A DNA stretch of 64,000 nt from Euwallacea fornicatus (GCF_040115645.1 NC_089549.1:310001-374000); one strand, 5' to 3'; numbered from the stretch's first letter, positions 22,071-34,908 are shown. The notes: generated by a model not told the origin, from the sequence alone. Numbers and translations: made by a program.

Positions 22071-24625
22071 AGGTGTGGGAGAAACTAAGTCATTAATGAG
22101 TATGAAATTAATTCATACAAAATATTTATCATTATTGAGTAGTTTTTTTCCTTTCAAATGGAGAAAGCTAATTATCCTAGAAAATTCATTTTTATTTCGA
22201 AAAACCGGTATCATTATGGGACAGTTGTAATTAGCATAGTGCGATTTCATGACGATTCTTCTTTTTTTTTTTTAAAGCCTTGAGCAATCGATGCAAATTT
22301 CAGCTAAATAAATTCAGAAAATAATGGCTAAACAATTCGTAATGTAAACAAAAATGCTTTCACCATACCGCCCCTGTGGAATTCGCACGCGTGCATCATA
22401 AGTGCCACCATGCAAGTTAATATTTTTCCTAATTCCCCATCGAATATTTTGGCTAATTATTTCTGAAGGTTCGCTCGATTTTTTTCCTATTTGCACTCAC
22501 TTAGGTATCCATATTTCTGACAATTGCCCATGTTTCACACGCAATACTGACTATCCTCAATTTCAGGAACGCGACCAGCGATGTAACCACCGAAGAAACA
22601 GCACACCTAACAACTCGAACTAATGATAAAAACACTTGCAACGCCCATTTACAACTTCTAAGTGAAATTTGGAAGGTGGGAATGGTGTAATACACGCTTG
22701 GGTGGCTTTTGAACAATGCAGCTATTATGTCAAAACCGAGTGTACACTTAGCTGTGAGGCAAGAGAATCAAGAGCATTTTGTTTTGATAAATCGGCCCGA
22801 GAAAGCCGTTCTAGTAATAAGAGCAAAAAATCTAAATTCAACTAAAATAAAACCATTATAACGGTGATCCATCGAGCCGCTGAGTACCTTTCTGGATCGT
22901 GAACGCTCAGTTTGCAGCCTCGTCCTGGTGCAACATCATAACGCTCTTTGTCCCCGTGTCTGGTGGCAGAATCTATCCTTTCGAACAAACCATTAGATAT
23001 CATCGAAATAGCAACAATTTGCTCGTTTTCCGTACAGGAAGAGGGGGTAATTGGCTTCGCGATTGTTAATCGACATAAATGCCTGAACTTTTTTTCGAAA
23101 ACACGATACAATAAGGCCAACAGGTCTACACGAGAGATAGTTACGAACTCACTCTTTAAGTTCTGAAGAGGACGGAGAATGTTGGCCGTTGCAGATAATC
23201 GCTAAAGAAGAGATTGCAAAACCGAAAGTACGTAACTGCAGCCTATGTAAGAGCGAACTGCAGCGGATGAAGGCACAACTAACACATTTACTTGCAATTA
23301 CATCAATGGTATCTGCATGTGCTCGTTTGCACCATCACTACCAGCAATACCAGCGCTCGCCTCAGTTCGCTCTCGGAACTATTATTTGTTAGTTCAACAT
23401 GTACATTTCCTCTAAAAAAATTCGATTTTTCTGAACTCCAACCGCTCAGTATGTTTACCGTGGAAACACGCCTTTAAGTAAATTTGACATTAGCATACAA
23501 TGCGACTACGTTTCGTCGCGAGCTCTTTCGAGCACTTTGAAGCTAGACGTCATAACGTACTGGTGATCAAAATTAACTAATTATTGAGTTCGAGGAAGGT
23601 TCAGGAAGATAGAATTGGACGCCAACAATCGACTATCGTAAGTTTGAAATGTGCATATATAAATTAAACTTTTGCGGCGCCGCTCCTGCGCGAGCTGCGT
23701 GAGACGATCGGGGTTGCTACCGTGTAATTTTTCTTCTGTGCGCATTTAGTTTTTTCTAAATTTGTTGCAATTTTCAAAACGATCACTGACACGTCTCGCG
23801 AGCTGTGCCAGCAGGTCCCTTGAGCCCTGAAGACCTCACAGTCGCCCATCTACCGGGGCATTATTTTTACCGGCCCAATTTAGAGCAGGGAAGTGCGGTT
23901 TTTCCTCTTTGTCCGCCGGAATCTTGCCTGCGACAGAGTCGTCAGTCCGCAAAATTGACTGAAGAACTTAAAATTTTTGCTCAAACGAGTTGTAAAAGCG
24001 TCCAGCGAAGTCGGGTATTTCAGAATCTCCTCCAACTGACCCGATTTCTTAAATATCAGCGTGGAACGTTTAGAAAATGGAAATTTCCTGAGAATGGTAC
24101 CGGCAAATAGTGCATATTTTATCACACGTCACCTCTGCAAGAAGAACTGACCGTGCCAGTCGATATCCAAGAAAAAGCTAGAGTTGCCTCGCCGTTACAT
24201 CGAAAACTACGGAATTTCATGCTAAATTTGAATATTACTTTAAATTGTTGTTGCGCAATGAGGAAGGCGAAAAATGCTGCGGCATATCGAAATATAGAGT
24301 AGGCGATTATGCAATCATCATCATCATCAATCAAATCCAGAGATTATCGATGCGTTTGAAAGCGTCAAAAATCTCGTTCGTTAAGTAAGAACATTGCTTG
24401 ATAAATTATGAATAAGCATTCTATTTAAATTACAAATTTTGTTATCGCCAAATACACTTCATAGTCGTTGTTGTTACTGTCGGCCAGTTGCACTTTTCGA
24501 TAAGCTTTTAACCCATTTATAGCTCATTTAAACAAAACAGCAATTCCTCAAGTGTTCTTTAATTGGTGTAAATTCAATTCGATATTTCGATATCGTCTAT
24601 TTATTTATAACTGTCAATAAGCAAA
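22071..24625. other. intergenic, shared upstream of genes C and D
   Basis: No coding similarity was found. Frames at 22842-23120 (minus), 23805-24110 (plus) and 24122-24334 (minus) look like chance. This region is the left part of the 6.1 kb divergent interval between gene C (minus) and gene D (plus). Confidence 0.5.
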
Positions 24626-24674
24626 ATGCCGGATTATAAAGCAAAACTTGTATTCAAAACACCTCCGGAGGCAC
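24626..24674 (+). CDS. candidate alternative first exon 1a of CRAL-TRIO gene D
   Basis: An ATG opens 16 codons plus one base (starting MPDYKAKLVF, ending TPPEA) and runs straight into a consensus donor C|GTAAGT. The phase (one base left over) is exactly what the first shared exon of gene D at 28215 needs. Joining gives ...LKATMLSD in frame. The peptide resembles that of exon 1b: M(P/S)D, A-K-(L/I)-(V/I)-(F/Y) and PPxA are shared, and both are 49 bases long. No transcript data are available, so this is a prediction. Confidence 0.5.
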
Positions 24675-24862
24675 GTAAGTACTCATGTCGAAGGTTAGAG
24701 GATACTCCAGGCAGTCTTACAGCGGACTTTTTAAGTACTACTGGTACTTGCTCGGGCATAAAATAGTGATAAGATTAAGTCTTGTTCGAATAAAACATAG
24801 AATCAAATAATAACAGGCTTCAGTTTGAAGACCGCAGCGGTGTCATATCAGCTTCTTGAAAC

Positions 24863-24911
24863 ATGAGTGATAGCAGAGCAAAAATAATTTATCTGCCACC
24901 AACAGCAGCTT
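24863..24911 (+). CDS. candidate alternative first exon 1b of CRAL-TRIO gene D
   Basis: An ATG opens 16 codons plus one base (MSDSRAKIIYLPPTAA) ending at donor T|GTAAGT. It has the same length and phase as exon 1a and a similar peptide, as expected for a tandemly duplicated first exon with its own promoter. Joined to 28215 it gives FKATMLSD. Confidence is limited by the lack of expression evidence. Confidence 0.5.
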
Positions 24912-25381
24912 GTAAGTGGGAATTTGTTTAATATTCTCGGCATTGTAAAGGGAAAATTCGTTTAAAGAAAGTTTAAAAGGCCAATTTCTCGACAGACGTG
25001 CGAAATTCCCCAAATCATGCCTTCAGCATTCTGTCAAGAATATCGTTCGTACAAAATATTGAATATTTTGATCAGTCTACATGCTTACACTCCCGTGTTA
25101 TTTTTAAGCCTCGGATTGGCTTACTACGCCTGAAATACACATTTTCATTTTCTATTGTTGTTAAAACCCCAAAGTACCTGTATACAAAAGCACAAACGAC
25201 ATTCTCAGGATTTTATCCACGTTCCAAAATGCGGCGCATGTGGAGGTTGAATCGAACTTGGCTTTTGTATAAACGTTTGACGCTAAAATGTATTTAATTG
25301 GGTCGGAGAGGTATCTGTGGCCAGTTCTAAAGGAGGTTTACAATTAGTACCATATAATTAAGTGTGCATTATATCTTCTGT

Positions 25382-25424
25382 ATGGCTTTGGCTTGCATCA
25401 AAGTGGTACCTGCCACTGAGGAAT
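25382..25424 (+). CDS. candidate alternative first exon 1c of CRAL-TRIO gene D
   Basis: An ATG opens 14 codons plus one base (MALACIKVVPATEE) followed by consensus donor T|GTAAGT. The phase again fits the 28215 acceptor. The peptide is weakly similar to 1a/1b (a Lys-Val-Val stretch). A chance ATG-donor pair cannot be excluded. Confidence 0.38.
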
Positions 25425-26492
25425 GTAAGTATCAACAAGTCACGGCAAATAGGTTAATTTTTTTTTTTTTTTTTTTTAAATTGTGCCGGCAGAAGTACAT
25501 AGATACATATATGTATAAATATTTTTTATATAATGTGACAGAGAGCTATTAATAAAGCTCGTTAACCGTGACGATCCACGACCTCGAAGGTTTGTTATTG
25601 AACTTATATATTTTAATATTAAAATGCTGTTAATTATTGTTTATTACCGAAGGTACGTATTTTACTAGTTCACATTTGTTGATGTTAGCCTACGAGTTTC
25701 AGAAACTGTACTGTCACTGTAGCGCGAATCTCGATAAATATTTACGTAAAAATAAAAAATAATAACAATTTTCCACCGTGATTAATTAATTTGCGCATTT
25801 TTTACGAATTCAGCCTGGAAATCGCTGCTAAAATGCAGTGAAGTCGTTTTAAAACAGTCAAATATTGATAACTTCTGGGAAGATTACGTTTTGTTGCGCG
25901 TTCCGCCAGCTGGCGCTGTCGACACTCCGCTTTTCTAACGTCTCGTGTGAGCGTGATTTCCGACGGATGAGATGAGCCAATAAAAGCTCCTAAGCAGGGA
26001 TGGCTTAGTCTCACACACCAAGCGTCAAGAACGATTTTACTAACAAATGGAATGAAACAACGAGCTGCCATTCGAAGTCATTAACTAATTAAAATGACTC
26101 ATATTATAGCTAAACAAACAATGGCCGCAATTATCAGAAACCCACACACAGGCATGGTGTTGGTCCCACCGTTTCAATCTGCGACATGCAGAAATCATTA
26201 CTTTCTCAAACTGGTTGTGATAGCTGGACCCTCGAACCTTGACTACTCAAATTAGTTGCCATCAATAATCGCGATTTAATAACGTACACTGGATGCGCAA
26301 GAGCTGGTCATCAACGGTCCTGTCCACCACATATACATATAGGTACACCTTCATCTCTTATCAAAACTATACAGGTGGTTGCGCCATCCGCACGGATCGG
26401 TGGAAGTTAATATCGAAAGTAGATACTTGCGTGTGGTACCACCGCAGTCGATCGATTCTTTGTGTCTCATAGGAAGTGTTAATGTACTCAAG

Positions 26493-26511
26493 ATGCCTTC
26501 CAAGGAACTAA
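26493..26511 (+). CDS. candidate alternative first exon 1d of CRAL-TRIO gene D
   Basis: A short coding piece, MPSKEL plus one base, ends at donor A|GTAAGT and would join to give IKATMLSD. Because it is only 19 bases, the phase match alone is weak support. Confidence 0.28.
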
Positions 26512-27591
26512 GTAAGTCGAGGTGTTTGCAGTTTAAATATTTTTCAAAGAATTCGCTGAAAAATTGACCAAACAAAAAGTACACAATTTATACGTTTGAT
26601 ACTGAAATCGACGGACACGGACAAGTTTATGGACAGATTAATCGCAATTCAAATGAGGTTTTTCTAAGTTATTTGTTATTTCTTATTGTAAATATTGTAC
26701 ATCCGTCGTAGATTTTGGACTTTAGATCGTGATCTGTGCCGCTGAGGATGAGACAACTCAACCGGGGTAACGCGTCATCATTAAGACGAACTGTCGTAAT
26801 AATTTATTATCTTTAAGTTATTCCGTGTTGCCTCATGGCTCGTTTAAATGTGGTCTCTTTGGCGCAAATCTATGCAACTCGTAAACGAAATCTTGCTCGC
26901 ATAAAACTAGTTAACTATCGTACTAGGCACCAACGAACCGAAACCCACATTTATTAGGCCGCGATCAACTTATTATTAATAAATTCTGAAATGAAGCCAC
27001 GCAAAGGCAATTTCGTAACCATGATTTAATTGATAATACGTTTTTGGTAATAATTTAGAGTTTCGGGCACTTCTGTCGAATACTGTAAAGAAGATCTTGA
27101 CGTCCGGGCGGAGAGTCGATAATGACGTATTAAAATTCGCCAAAGACCTTTGCTTTAAGGTTATATTACCTTCACCTTAATTTTGAAGAATATGTACTGT
27201 GGGTTTCGAAACTTTTCGATCATGGACAAAATTATCGATCAAGCTAAGTATGCACTGCGCATAATTATTAACCCAATTTTTGCATCAGTCGAGGCGAGAA
27301 AGAGTTTCATGTTCTTCCTGTAGATTTACCTAAAACTGATAGCCGAACATTGCTTACGTCAATCATAACGACCTTCATCATGGAATCTGGTACTGCATAT
27401 CAATTACTCACAAATTGATATACACAAGCTTGTTGTTGTTTCCCACAAATTTGCGGGAATTTTGTCGTACTTCTAACTCACTCGTAGTGATGTATGGTGT
27501 TAGCATCAATCACTTTGGAAATTTATTTATCGCCGTTTCAATTGAGTCACTAATATTAACGTCAATTTTGTTTCATATCGTTTAATTCTGT

Positions 27592-27796
27592 ATGAATTTA
27601 TTGTCGAAAGCACATTTCAAAGCTTCGAAACCCGTTCGTAGGGCTTCAGATCCTCTCCGAAACAGATTTAGGACACGGCGCAATTCGGCGGATCTCACTA
27701 GCACGACTCTAACTCAGACAGGGGTGCCGTCACCTGAATATGCAGATTTTGCGGAAACAAATATCGACCTCATTCGCCAGATGTCAAGAAAATTTT
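27592..27796 (+). CDS. candidate alternative first exon 1e of CRAL-TRIO gene D, long basic leader
   Basis: A frame of 68 codons plus one base starts MNLLSKAHFKASKPVRRASD and ends at donor T|GTAAGC in the same phase as the other candidates. The first 35 residues are rich in Arg, Lys and Ser and almost free of acidic residues, which would suit an organelle-targeting leader. That is inference from composition only. A shorter start (MSRKF, ATG at 27781) would also work. Confidence 0.35.
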
Positions 27797-28214
27797 GTAA
27801 GCGTCTCGGTAAAATTGTTAAAAACCACTTTCCTCTTTACTTGGCAGTTTATTCTTTATGCTAGTTATGGATTATTACGTCAAGATGATTTTCTTTTGTA
27901 CTAACGCAATAAAGTTCCCAGAAACTTCGCTATTCGGATACTTACGTTTCTTGTTGTACGTCCGATGATCAGTCGAACGCCCTAACTATATTGTTATTTC
28001 AAATACTGTGCTTGATTATAATAAATTAACCTTCGAAATAAAACAAATACACCTTGAATTTTGCGATATACACTCACCAATGTTTTTCACCGCCTATACG
28101 TGGTCCACACGCTTTCGACATAGTCCTCAATCCAATAAAAACAGCTTAATTCAGATTAGCAGCGGCGTTCAAATCAGCTCTCCACTTTCGAACTAACCGG
28201 AGATTTATTTTCAG

Positions 28215-29357
28215 TTAAAGCCACGATGCTGTCCGATATGCAAGAGATGCCCACAATAGAGCTGGGCAGTCACACTCTGATGATAGAGCTGGACGAATTG
28301 AAGCCCGAAGTTCAGGAAATTGCCAGGAAAGAGCTGCGAGAGACTCCTGACATTGTGAAACAATCTACAAAGGAACTAATAGACCTGTTGAAGGAGGAAA
28401 CCGACTTGTATATTCCGTTAGAGAACGAGGTGTGGCTTCGCAGGTTTCTGAGGCCCACGAAGTTTTACCCGGAAAGCGCTAGGGATTTAGTGAGTCTCTC
28501 ACTTATTCTGTATGTGACTTACGCTCAAAAGCTTAATTTGTAGATTAAGAGGTATTACGCCTTCAAAACGAAACACCATAAAATGTACGACGCACTTTTA
28601 CCAAGTAATGAAAGAAACATCTTTATGCAAAACATCCTGATAGTTCAGCCCAATAGGGACCAACTAGGACGCAGAATGTTGATCATAGAGTTAGGAAGTA
28701 AGAGCCTCTCTTGGAGTCACAAAAACCTTCTAAACCCCTTTTCGTGCTTCAGAAAAGTGGAAAACCGACCAAGTGACCCTGGACGAGGTATTTAAAGGGT
28801 GCGTTTTGTTCCTCGAAGCCGCCATGCTAGAGCCTGAGACTCAGGTCTGCGGTGCTGTGGTAATTTTCGACATGGACGGTCTCTCTTTAAGTCAAACCAC
28901 TAAATTCACCCCCGCATTCGCTGCCAGGATCGTAGAATGGCTTCAAGTGAGTGCTTGAACCTGCATTAACCTGCGCAGAATGAACGTTGCCCTTTTCCAG
29001 GATAGCGTGCCCGTCCGAATCAAAAACATTCACGTCGTAAACCAACCCTACATCTTCAAAATAGTCTTCGCCCTCTTTAAACCCTTCTTAAGGGAGAAGT
29101 TGCGCAGCCGCATTATTTTTCACGGAACCGACCGCAAGTCCCTACATAAATACATAGACCCTCAGTGTTTGGCGGAATGCTATGGTGGTACTCTCGATTT
29201 GCCCAGAATCGACGGACACCAATGGCTAGAACTGTTGGAGAAATGTGATGATGAGTTCAGAGGTATTAATGATAATGATGGTGAGTGTTGCCGTTCTGAT
29301 GCGGAATTTGTTTCAGCTATCAATCAATATGGTTACAAGAAGCGGGTGCCCAAGTAG
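28215..29357 (+). CDS. CRAL-TRIO domain protein D (alpha-TTP-like), 322 aa from internal ATG
   Basis: Plus-strand exons: 28215-28489 (ATG at 28226), 28544-28697, 28753-28946 and 29001-29357. From the ATG this gives 323 codons. The 194-base exon is shared with genes B, C and E. Helices at the N-terminus (LIIELDELKPEVQEIARKEL-like, then WLRRFLRPTKFYPESA) precede the SEC14 lipid pocket: RRMLIIELG, VFKGCVLFLEAAMLEPETQ, AVVIFDMDGLSL, HVVNQPYIFKIVFALFKPFL, IIFHGTDRKSLHKYIDP. The first exon begins at a TTTTCAG acceptor, and bases 28215-28225 are open in the phase used by the upstream candidate exons. A 36-base GTGAGT...TTTCAG segment at 29282-29317 is in frame. It is too short for a normal intron, so I kept it as coding; its removal would give 310 aa. 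This is the only plus-strand member and is convergent with gene E. Confidence 0.88.
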
Positions 29358-29521
29358 GAAGGTTCTTCGATTTTCTTTTTTATGTATTTGTTTATGAGTT
29401 ATAGGAATAGGAAGATAATAATTTTTGTGATAAAATTTCGGTTAAATTTGTACATTAAAAAGCATTTTTCCTTTTTAACACTCCAATTTATTTGTTCAAA
29501 AACGTGACACAGAGCCGTACG

Positions 29522-31706
29522 TTATCCTGGCTGGCCACAGGTATTAATCACAGTGTTTTTTCCATTGTGCGACGCCATCAGATCGCAGTCCTTGCTCTCC
29601 GTGAAGTACCCATAAGTCTGAAATTCTGCAATTAGAAGAAAAATCGTATATTTAATGATCGTCACTTGGCGAATTACGGGACAGAGACGCGAATCGAGCA
29701 CATTCGGCGACAAGAAATATCATTGTACAATCGATGGTGGGAAATTAGGGAAAATCCTAATGGCAGCAATAGACCTTCCGCCCCCCCCCCCCCCCAGTTT
29801 AGGTGTGAGTAGACGCTCAAATCTCGTTTATAAATACTGAAATTCGGGGCTTCAGTGGTCGACAAAGAAAGGCGAAGCGCAGACGCGTTAAATGATACCA
29901 AAAATCAATTCAAAAGTAGTTTGAGGAAAGAACATTCGAAAAACTGTGACGCCGTGAATAGACCTTCAACACCAATGAATTTCGTTGTGCTCAGTCCCCC
30001 CAAATGTGTTTTTGCATATGCCGAAAGTTGCGGCTTAACGGTTTGATAAACGAACGTAGCTGTCGTGCAATTGGTGACACGAACAATCGTCGGAAAAAAG
30101 GTTTCAAGAAAAAGCTAATTTTTTGAAGATTTCAACACCGAAAATTGACCTCCTCGAACTCCGACGAATTGCAACATGAGCAATTCTCTAAATGTCTAAG
30201 CTTGCGACTTGATTGGTCGACAAATAGAGACGTGACGCACCGCGTTTCACGACACAAAAACAAGATTACAAATAATAAATAGAGAATTTGAAGAATACCT
30301 TTAAATTCGTGCTGATAGTAAAAAAGCATGTCTGAGAATATCGAGCCTGGATACTCTGGAAATTTGGCATTTCCCCCGAAATACGGAGGAAGACTGTCGG
30401 ATCCAATCTTGTCGCAGAGCGACTTGAAGTCTTTTCCATGGAAAGAGAGCTGCAAAGTAAATCTATTATATCTAATTCTATAAAATCAGTTCGTATTGTA
30501 CCATTTTCTTCAGGTGTTCCCCCAGCAAGGGCTTAAAGAGGGCGTACAGCATGTTAAACAGATAGGGCTGATTGACAACGTGCAGTCCTCGTAGTCTTAC
30601 TGGAGCACATTCCTTCAAGCAAACGACGTAGTTCGGATACACCATTGTAAAGTAAAAATCCTCACCTGCACCCAGTCAACTATAAGCTTTGCCATGGAGG
30701 GTGAAAACTGGCACACGTGACTCATAGACAAACCTTCCATGTTTAAAATAACATTTACACCCCCCACCTGAGTTTTAGGCTCCATCATGGCGATTTCTAT
30801 GGCCACCATTATGGATTTGAACATGTATTCAAGAGTCACCTCTTTGGGCTTCCATTTTGCTGAAACACGTCACACTTTCCCGTTGGGAAACATTTCAAAT
30901 TTTGAATTCATACATCCTGCGTTGATGATCATGATTCGGCCACCGGATTTGCTTCTCGTGGGCAGGAACACGAAGACTTCGCTATCGAACACGTGACGCA
31001 CCCCCTCGGGGGTGACACACACGCCTCCGTATTTTGGGTATTTCAGTTTGAATTTGTAGAACTTCCTCATGATTTTGAAGGACTGTTCTGCATTGCATTT
31101 AAAGGGCCGCAGGAATTTAGTCAAAAACTTGTCGTCTTCGACGGGAAGGCTCAAGCCCTTATCGACTGAAATTGGTTACTGTCATTTAGTGGCTTGTAAT
31201 TTATTTTCTAAAGTCGCCTCTAAGTGACACAAAAACTACTCGAAACCATGCATGAAACCCGAAAAGTAACTTCGGGGGAATTACTCGAGGGAGCTAGCGG
31301 CGCGTTGCAGCAGATGGCGCTATCATCTTCACGGTGTTTTGGCTAATGCAATAGGTCAGTCCGTTTGCGACAGGAGACGCCGGCTAAAAACTTCTTTTCG
31401 CATTCATGCAGATTAATCTCCTCGGCCAAATATCAAGATTGTTTTGTACGATTAATTAATATTTCCTTATTAAATTAAAATGTTAGATACCTCACGCCAA
31501 CGTTAGAATATTAACTTACCTTTGATTAGCTCTCTGAGTCTTTCGAGGCCCTGTTGCAGCCTTTCCGGTGTTTCGAGCAGTTCGGTCCTGGCCTTCTCCT
31601 CAAATTCGCCGGAGATATTTTCCAGTTCCAGCCTCAACTGATAAGGGCCTAAAGTCACGAAAGGGCTGCCCTTTTCGTCGGTTTCCACGCAAACTGGCAT
31701 TTTCAT
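29522..31706 (-). CDS. CRAL-TRIO domain protein E (alpha-TTP-like), 332 aa
   Basis: Minus-strand exons: 31520-31706, 30914-31165, 30666-30859, 30502-30612, 30299-30449 and 29522-29625, summing to 333 codons. The N-terminal helices include VEDDKFLTKFLRPFKCNAEQSF. The ligand-binding fold includes SKSGGRIMIINAG, KWKPKEVTLEYMFKS, VNVILNMEGLSMSH, HVVNQPYLFNMLYALFKPL and LSFHGKDFKSLCDKIG. Exon 2 fuses two exons that are separate in genes B and C, and an extra intron splits the region before LSFHG, so its intron pattern is derived. The C-terminus has an extra 35-residue tail in its own exon after a 0.67 kb intron. A CCTCAG acceptor just upstream of the ATG implies a separate 5' exon. The 3' end lies 164 bases from that of gene D. 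The ligand is unknown. Confidence 0.87.
29781..29795. repeat. C15 homopolymer in gene E intron
   Basis: A run of 15 C lies in the last intron of gene E. It is a likely length-variable site and has no other visible role. Confidence 0.8.
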
Positions 31707-32678
31707 TAAGTCTGAGGAAGGCCAAAATCAACGATGCAGATTATGTTTTAAAAGAAATCGAAACCAACCGGTTACGCAAGCTTATTTCAAGTCGTACCTT
31801 TCTCGCAGCTTCAGCCAAACAGAAATTTCACCGCAAACAATGCGACTAAAGCACGGTAGTATCGACAAACGATCCAAAACAGGGTACTTTCCTCTCTGCA
31901 CACACAAGCGATACTAGATCTAATTTCAGTGATGGCAAGACGTCGTGACGATGTTAATTCGCGATTAATGTTTCATGCAATTAATGAATAATCCATTTTT
32001 AATAGGTACAACGTTGTATGTAAAAGTGTCATTTTACCTTGCTTTATGTTGTTTATGGCCACATTGCTTATGGGTACTATTATTTAGTTTTAAGCAGACC
32101 AACGTGCGTCGACTCAAAACAACATGCATGAACCACATTCTGCCACGCATTGTTTGTACGCAATTGTCTGATATTGTGTTGATCGAGCTCATTGATCGCA
32201 GTATGGCACAAGGGAAATATGTCTCCAGTTATTGAGAACTTCCAAGTGAAAGCAGCCATTTCTCTATTAGTACATCGACCAACGAAACCAGTTTAACGGG
32301 TTACAAAACGTGACTCGGACATTTATGTAGTCAAGAGGTGTATTTTCCGGTGATCGACAGACGCAAAGAGAACTATGCCAGAATTAACGCGTGACTCAAA
32401 TAATAGCCCCTCATCTACCTTCAATAATTCAACGCTTAAAACGTTATTAAAGACAATTCGAGTTTAGCTTAATATAAACACTGAATTTTAATGGCGGCTT
32501 AACTGACCCCGAAAAAAGTCAATAACTCCGTATGCATGAGACATAATTTTAAATCAAACCAGTATCATCATTAGTCGCAATCAATATAACAATGATCATC
32601 GTCACAGATAATTTTAATGAGGCGTGATGTGGAAATTAGGTCGTGTGTTAACCTTTGTTGCAGGAATTAAGGGGAAGG

Positions 32679-32740
32679 TTTATCCCTCACCATATTGTCG
32701 ACAAAGCTCCTCCCATTCTTGTTGAAATGGTGAAGGAAAT
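32679..32740. repeat. short dispersed repeat, copy 1
   Basis: The core CCTCACCATATTGTCGACAA...GAAATGGTGAAGGAA is similar to copy 2 at 34847-34908 at about four of every five bases. On the minus strand it contains a short frame, SPFQQEWEELCRQYGEG-stop. Two copies 2.2 kb apart suggest a repeat family or eroded duplicated 3' ends. Confidence 0.45.
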
Positions 32741-34846
32741 TTGTCTTGATTAAAGCTCTAGTTTTACTGAAGATGGTTGTGTGAAAGTGCGTTAAAGAGT
32801 TGTTCTTTTGACTGTTACGTGCATTCCATTCGTTGCACACCGGGAGTGAAATACTTCAATTAAAAAATATTAAAAACGCGTTCTTATCAATCCTTATATT
32901 AGTTGAATACTAAGATGGGTTTGGAGATTTTTGTGGCAAATTAATCTTAATAGCAAAACCGAAAGATCGCTCAATGCACAAGGCGTTTTACAAGAAAAAG
33001 TCGAGAAAATTAATTTCGTAAAATTTACTCACTTTTACTTTTACGACTTCTTTCACTTTTACACGCTTTTTACATATATTTATAATAAATATAAATTAAT
33101 TGTCACCTTAACATTTTGCTTCGGCCTCTTAAAAACTGAACAACTTCAAGGACTGAATAATATATGTCGGGTTAAAAATATAATTTTCTTATAGATAATA
33201 GCCTGACCATAACGTCACGATCTAGCAGCGGCATATTACAGTTCATGAAATTGTCCAGAATTCGTAATTTTCATTAGTATGCGACTGCTACAGCAAAACT
33301 AATTAAATTATATAACTAAAAAACACTTTTGTAAGGCAGTTCGCGTAGGGTTATCGAGTTCATCGAGGTACTAAATTTGAGATGTTTTTCCAAATCAATT
33401 GCCAAACGTGTTCCCGAGGTATCCACCTTCAAAGTTTTAAAAATGGCCTCTCGCCTTGGAACTCTTACAGATAAATCATATTGTTGATAGGTTTTATTAT
33501 TATTTTTTTCTGTTTATTTACGTATTCGTATTTAATGCGATTGTGCGCAAACAGGGTAAATAAAACATCCGATTTATTTTATTTTTTTTATTTAAATAAG
33601 ACCTTTTTCTAACATCATTTGTTGATCGCTCATTAGGTTCCGACTTTGAAATGCCATCGAAAAACGTGTGACTGCGCGCGTATCGATCGCTGAAACGTAC
33701 GGGTAGCGCTGTTGGTAGCCCCCCTGTTAGCAATGGCGATGTGAACTAACCTGATATATCATATTCGCGCATTTATTGGAAATAATACACGTATGAGATG
33801 AAGGACCAGATAAAGCCAGTATCGTATCAATCTATTCAACCTTAACAATTCGGAAAGTTGCGTAACGATTATGATCGAATAAGCAACGGCCATAAGCATC
33901 ATATAGTGACCTTTCAGAGAAAAATTTTCCTACACTAAATTATCCAGAATTTGCCAGTTTTATCAATAGCTCGTGCCTGACTAATGCAGGCAACCATTTC
34001 AATATTTGCAATAACTATATAAACATGAGTCTACCTCTCGATGGACCTCCTGAAGGCTTTCTTACCATTTATTTTCATATTGGAAACATGATAAACAATG
34101 GGTTCCTTCGGTACCTCTTAGTTACATCGATATACCAACCGACTGGGATGGCACCACATTTTTCTCTTCTCCGTTTTAAATAATATCTGCCATTTAAATT
34201 TAAAACACAAAGATTTACGTAAATTTTCATATATTTATTAATAAAATAAAGTTAATAACATAGGCGAAGCACCCCGACAGTCCGCTTACTGAAAAATGTC
34301 ACGATCGTTTACTGTTATATATTGGCGGGAAGAAATCTGCCAGCGTTTAAAGACGGATTCACAGATGGCGCCACAAACAATCAATAAGGCTTCGGAAACT
34401 TCCGCTATTTTATTTCACGATAAAACGTATTTATAACAAGCAAATTCGCAAATACGAGATTTTTACAACAACTCGAGGTCCCCCTTAGTCCCCCCAAAGT
34501 GAAATGCTTTCAAACATATCAATGGTGATACGCCCACACGAATATCTTATACTCATGAGTGCATAAATTAAATGAAACGATGCCGTGCTTATTAGTAAGC
34601 CATCACTTTGAAAAAAACTCCGTTGCAATCGTAATAATTATTAATAGAGAATGAATGATGTAGTAAATTGCAATATTGCCCTTCCACAAATAACAGTTCA
34701 GCACTTCCAGGCAAAACGAATTGTTGTCACTTAGAAGTACAGAATGGAAAAAAATAAAACAAATGTCGTATTATGAATATTTTATTTATCGTGCTACATA
34801 GGTGAAAACACTAGACCATGCTCCAGTTAATTCAGTTCAAATGGGA

Positions 34847-34908
34847 TATTTCTCTTCACCATATTGTGAAGAAGTTCTTCCTAATTCTTGATGAAATGAT
34901 GAAGGAAT
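34847..34908. repeat. short dispersed repeat, copy 2
   Basis: Matches copy 1 at 32679-32740. The minus-strand reading is SSFHQELGRTSSQYGEE, which parallels the copy 1 peptide but does not stop at the same point. Located about 145 bases beyond the stop codon of gene F. Confidence 0.45.

Noticed and set aside
23805..24110. 101-codon plus-strand frame in the C-D interval.
   Set aside because: No recognisable domain, no splice context, and biased by antisense stop avoidance; treated as chance.
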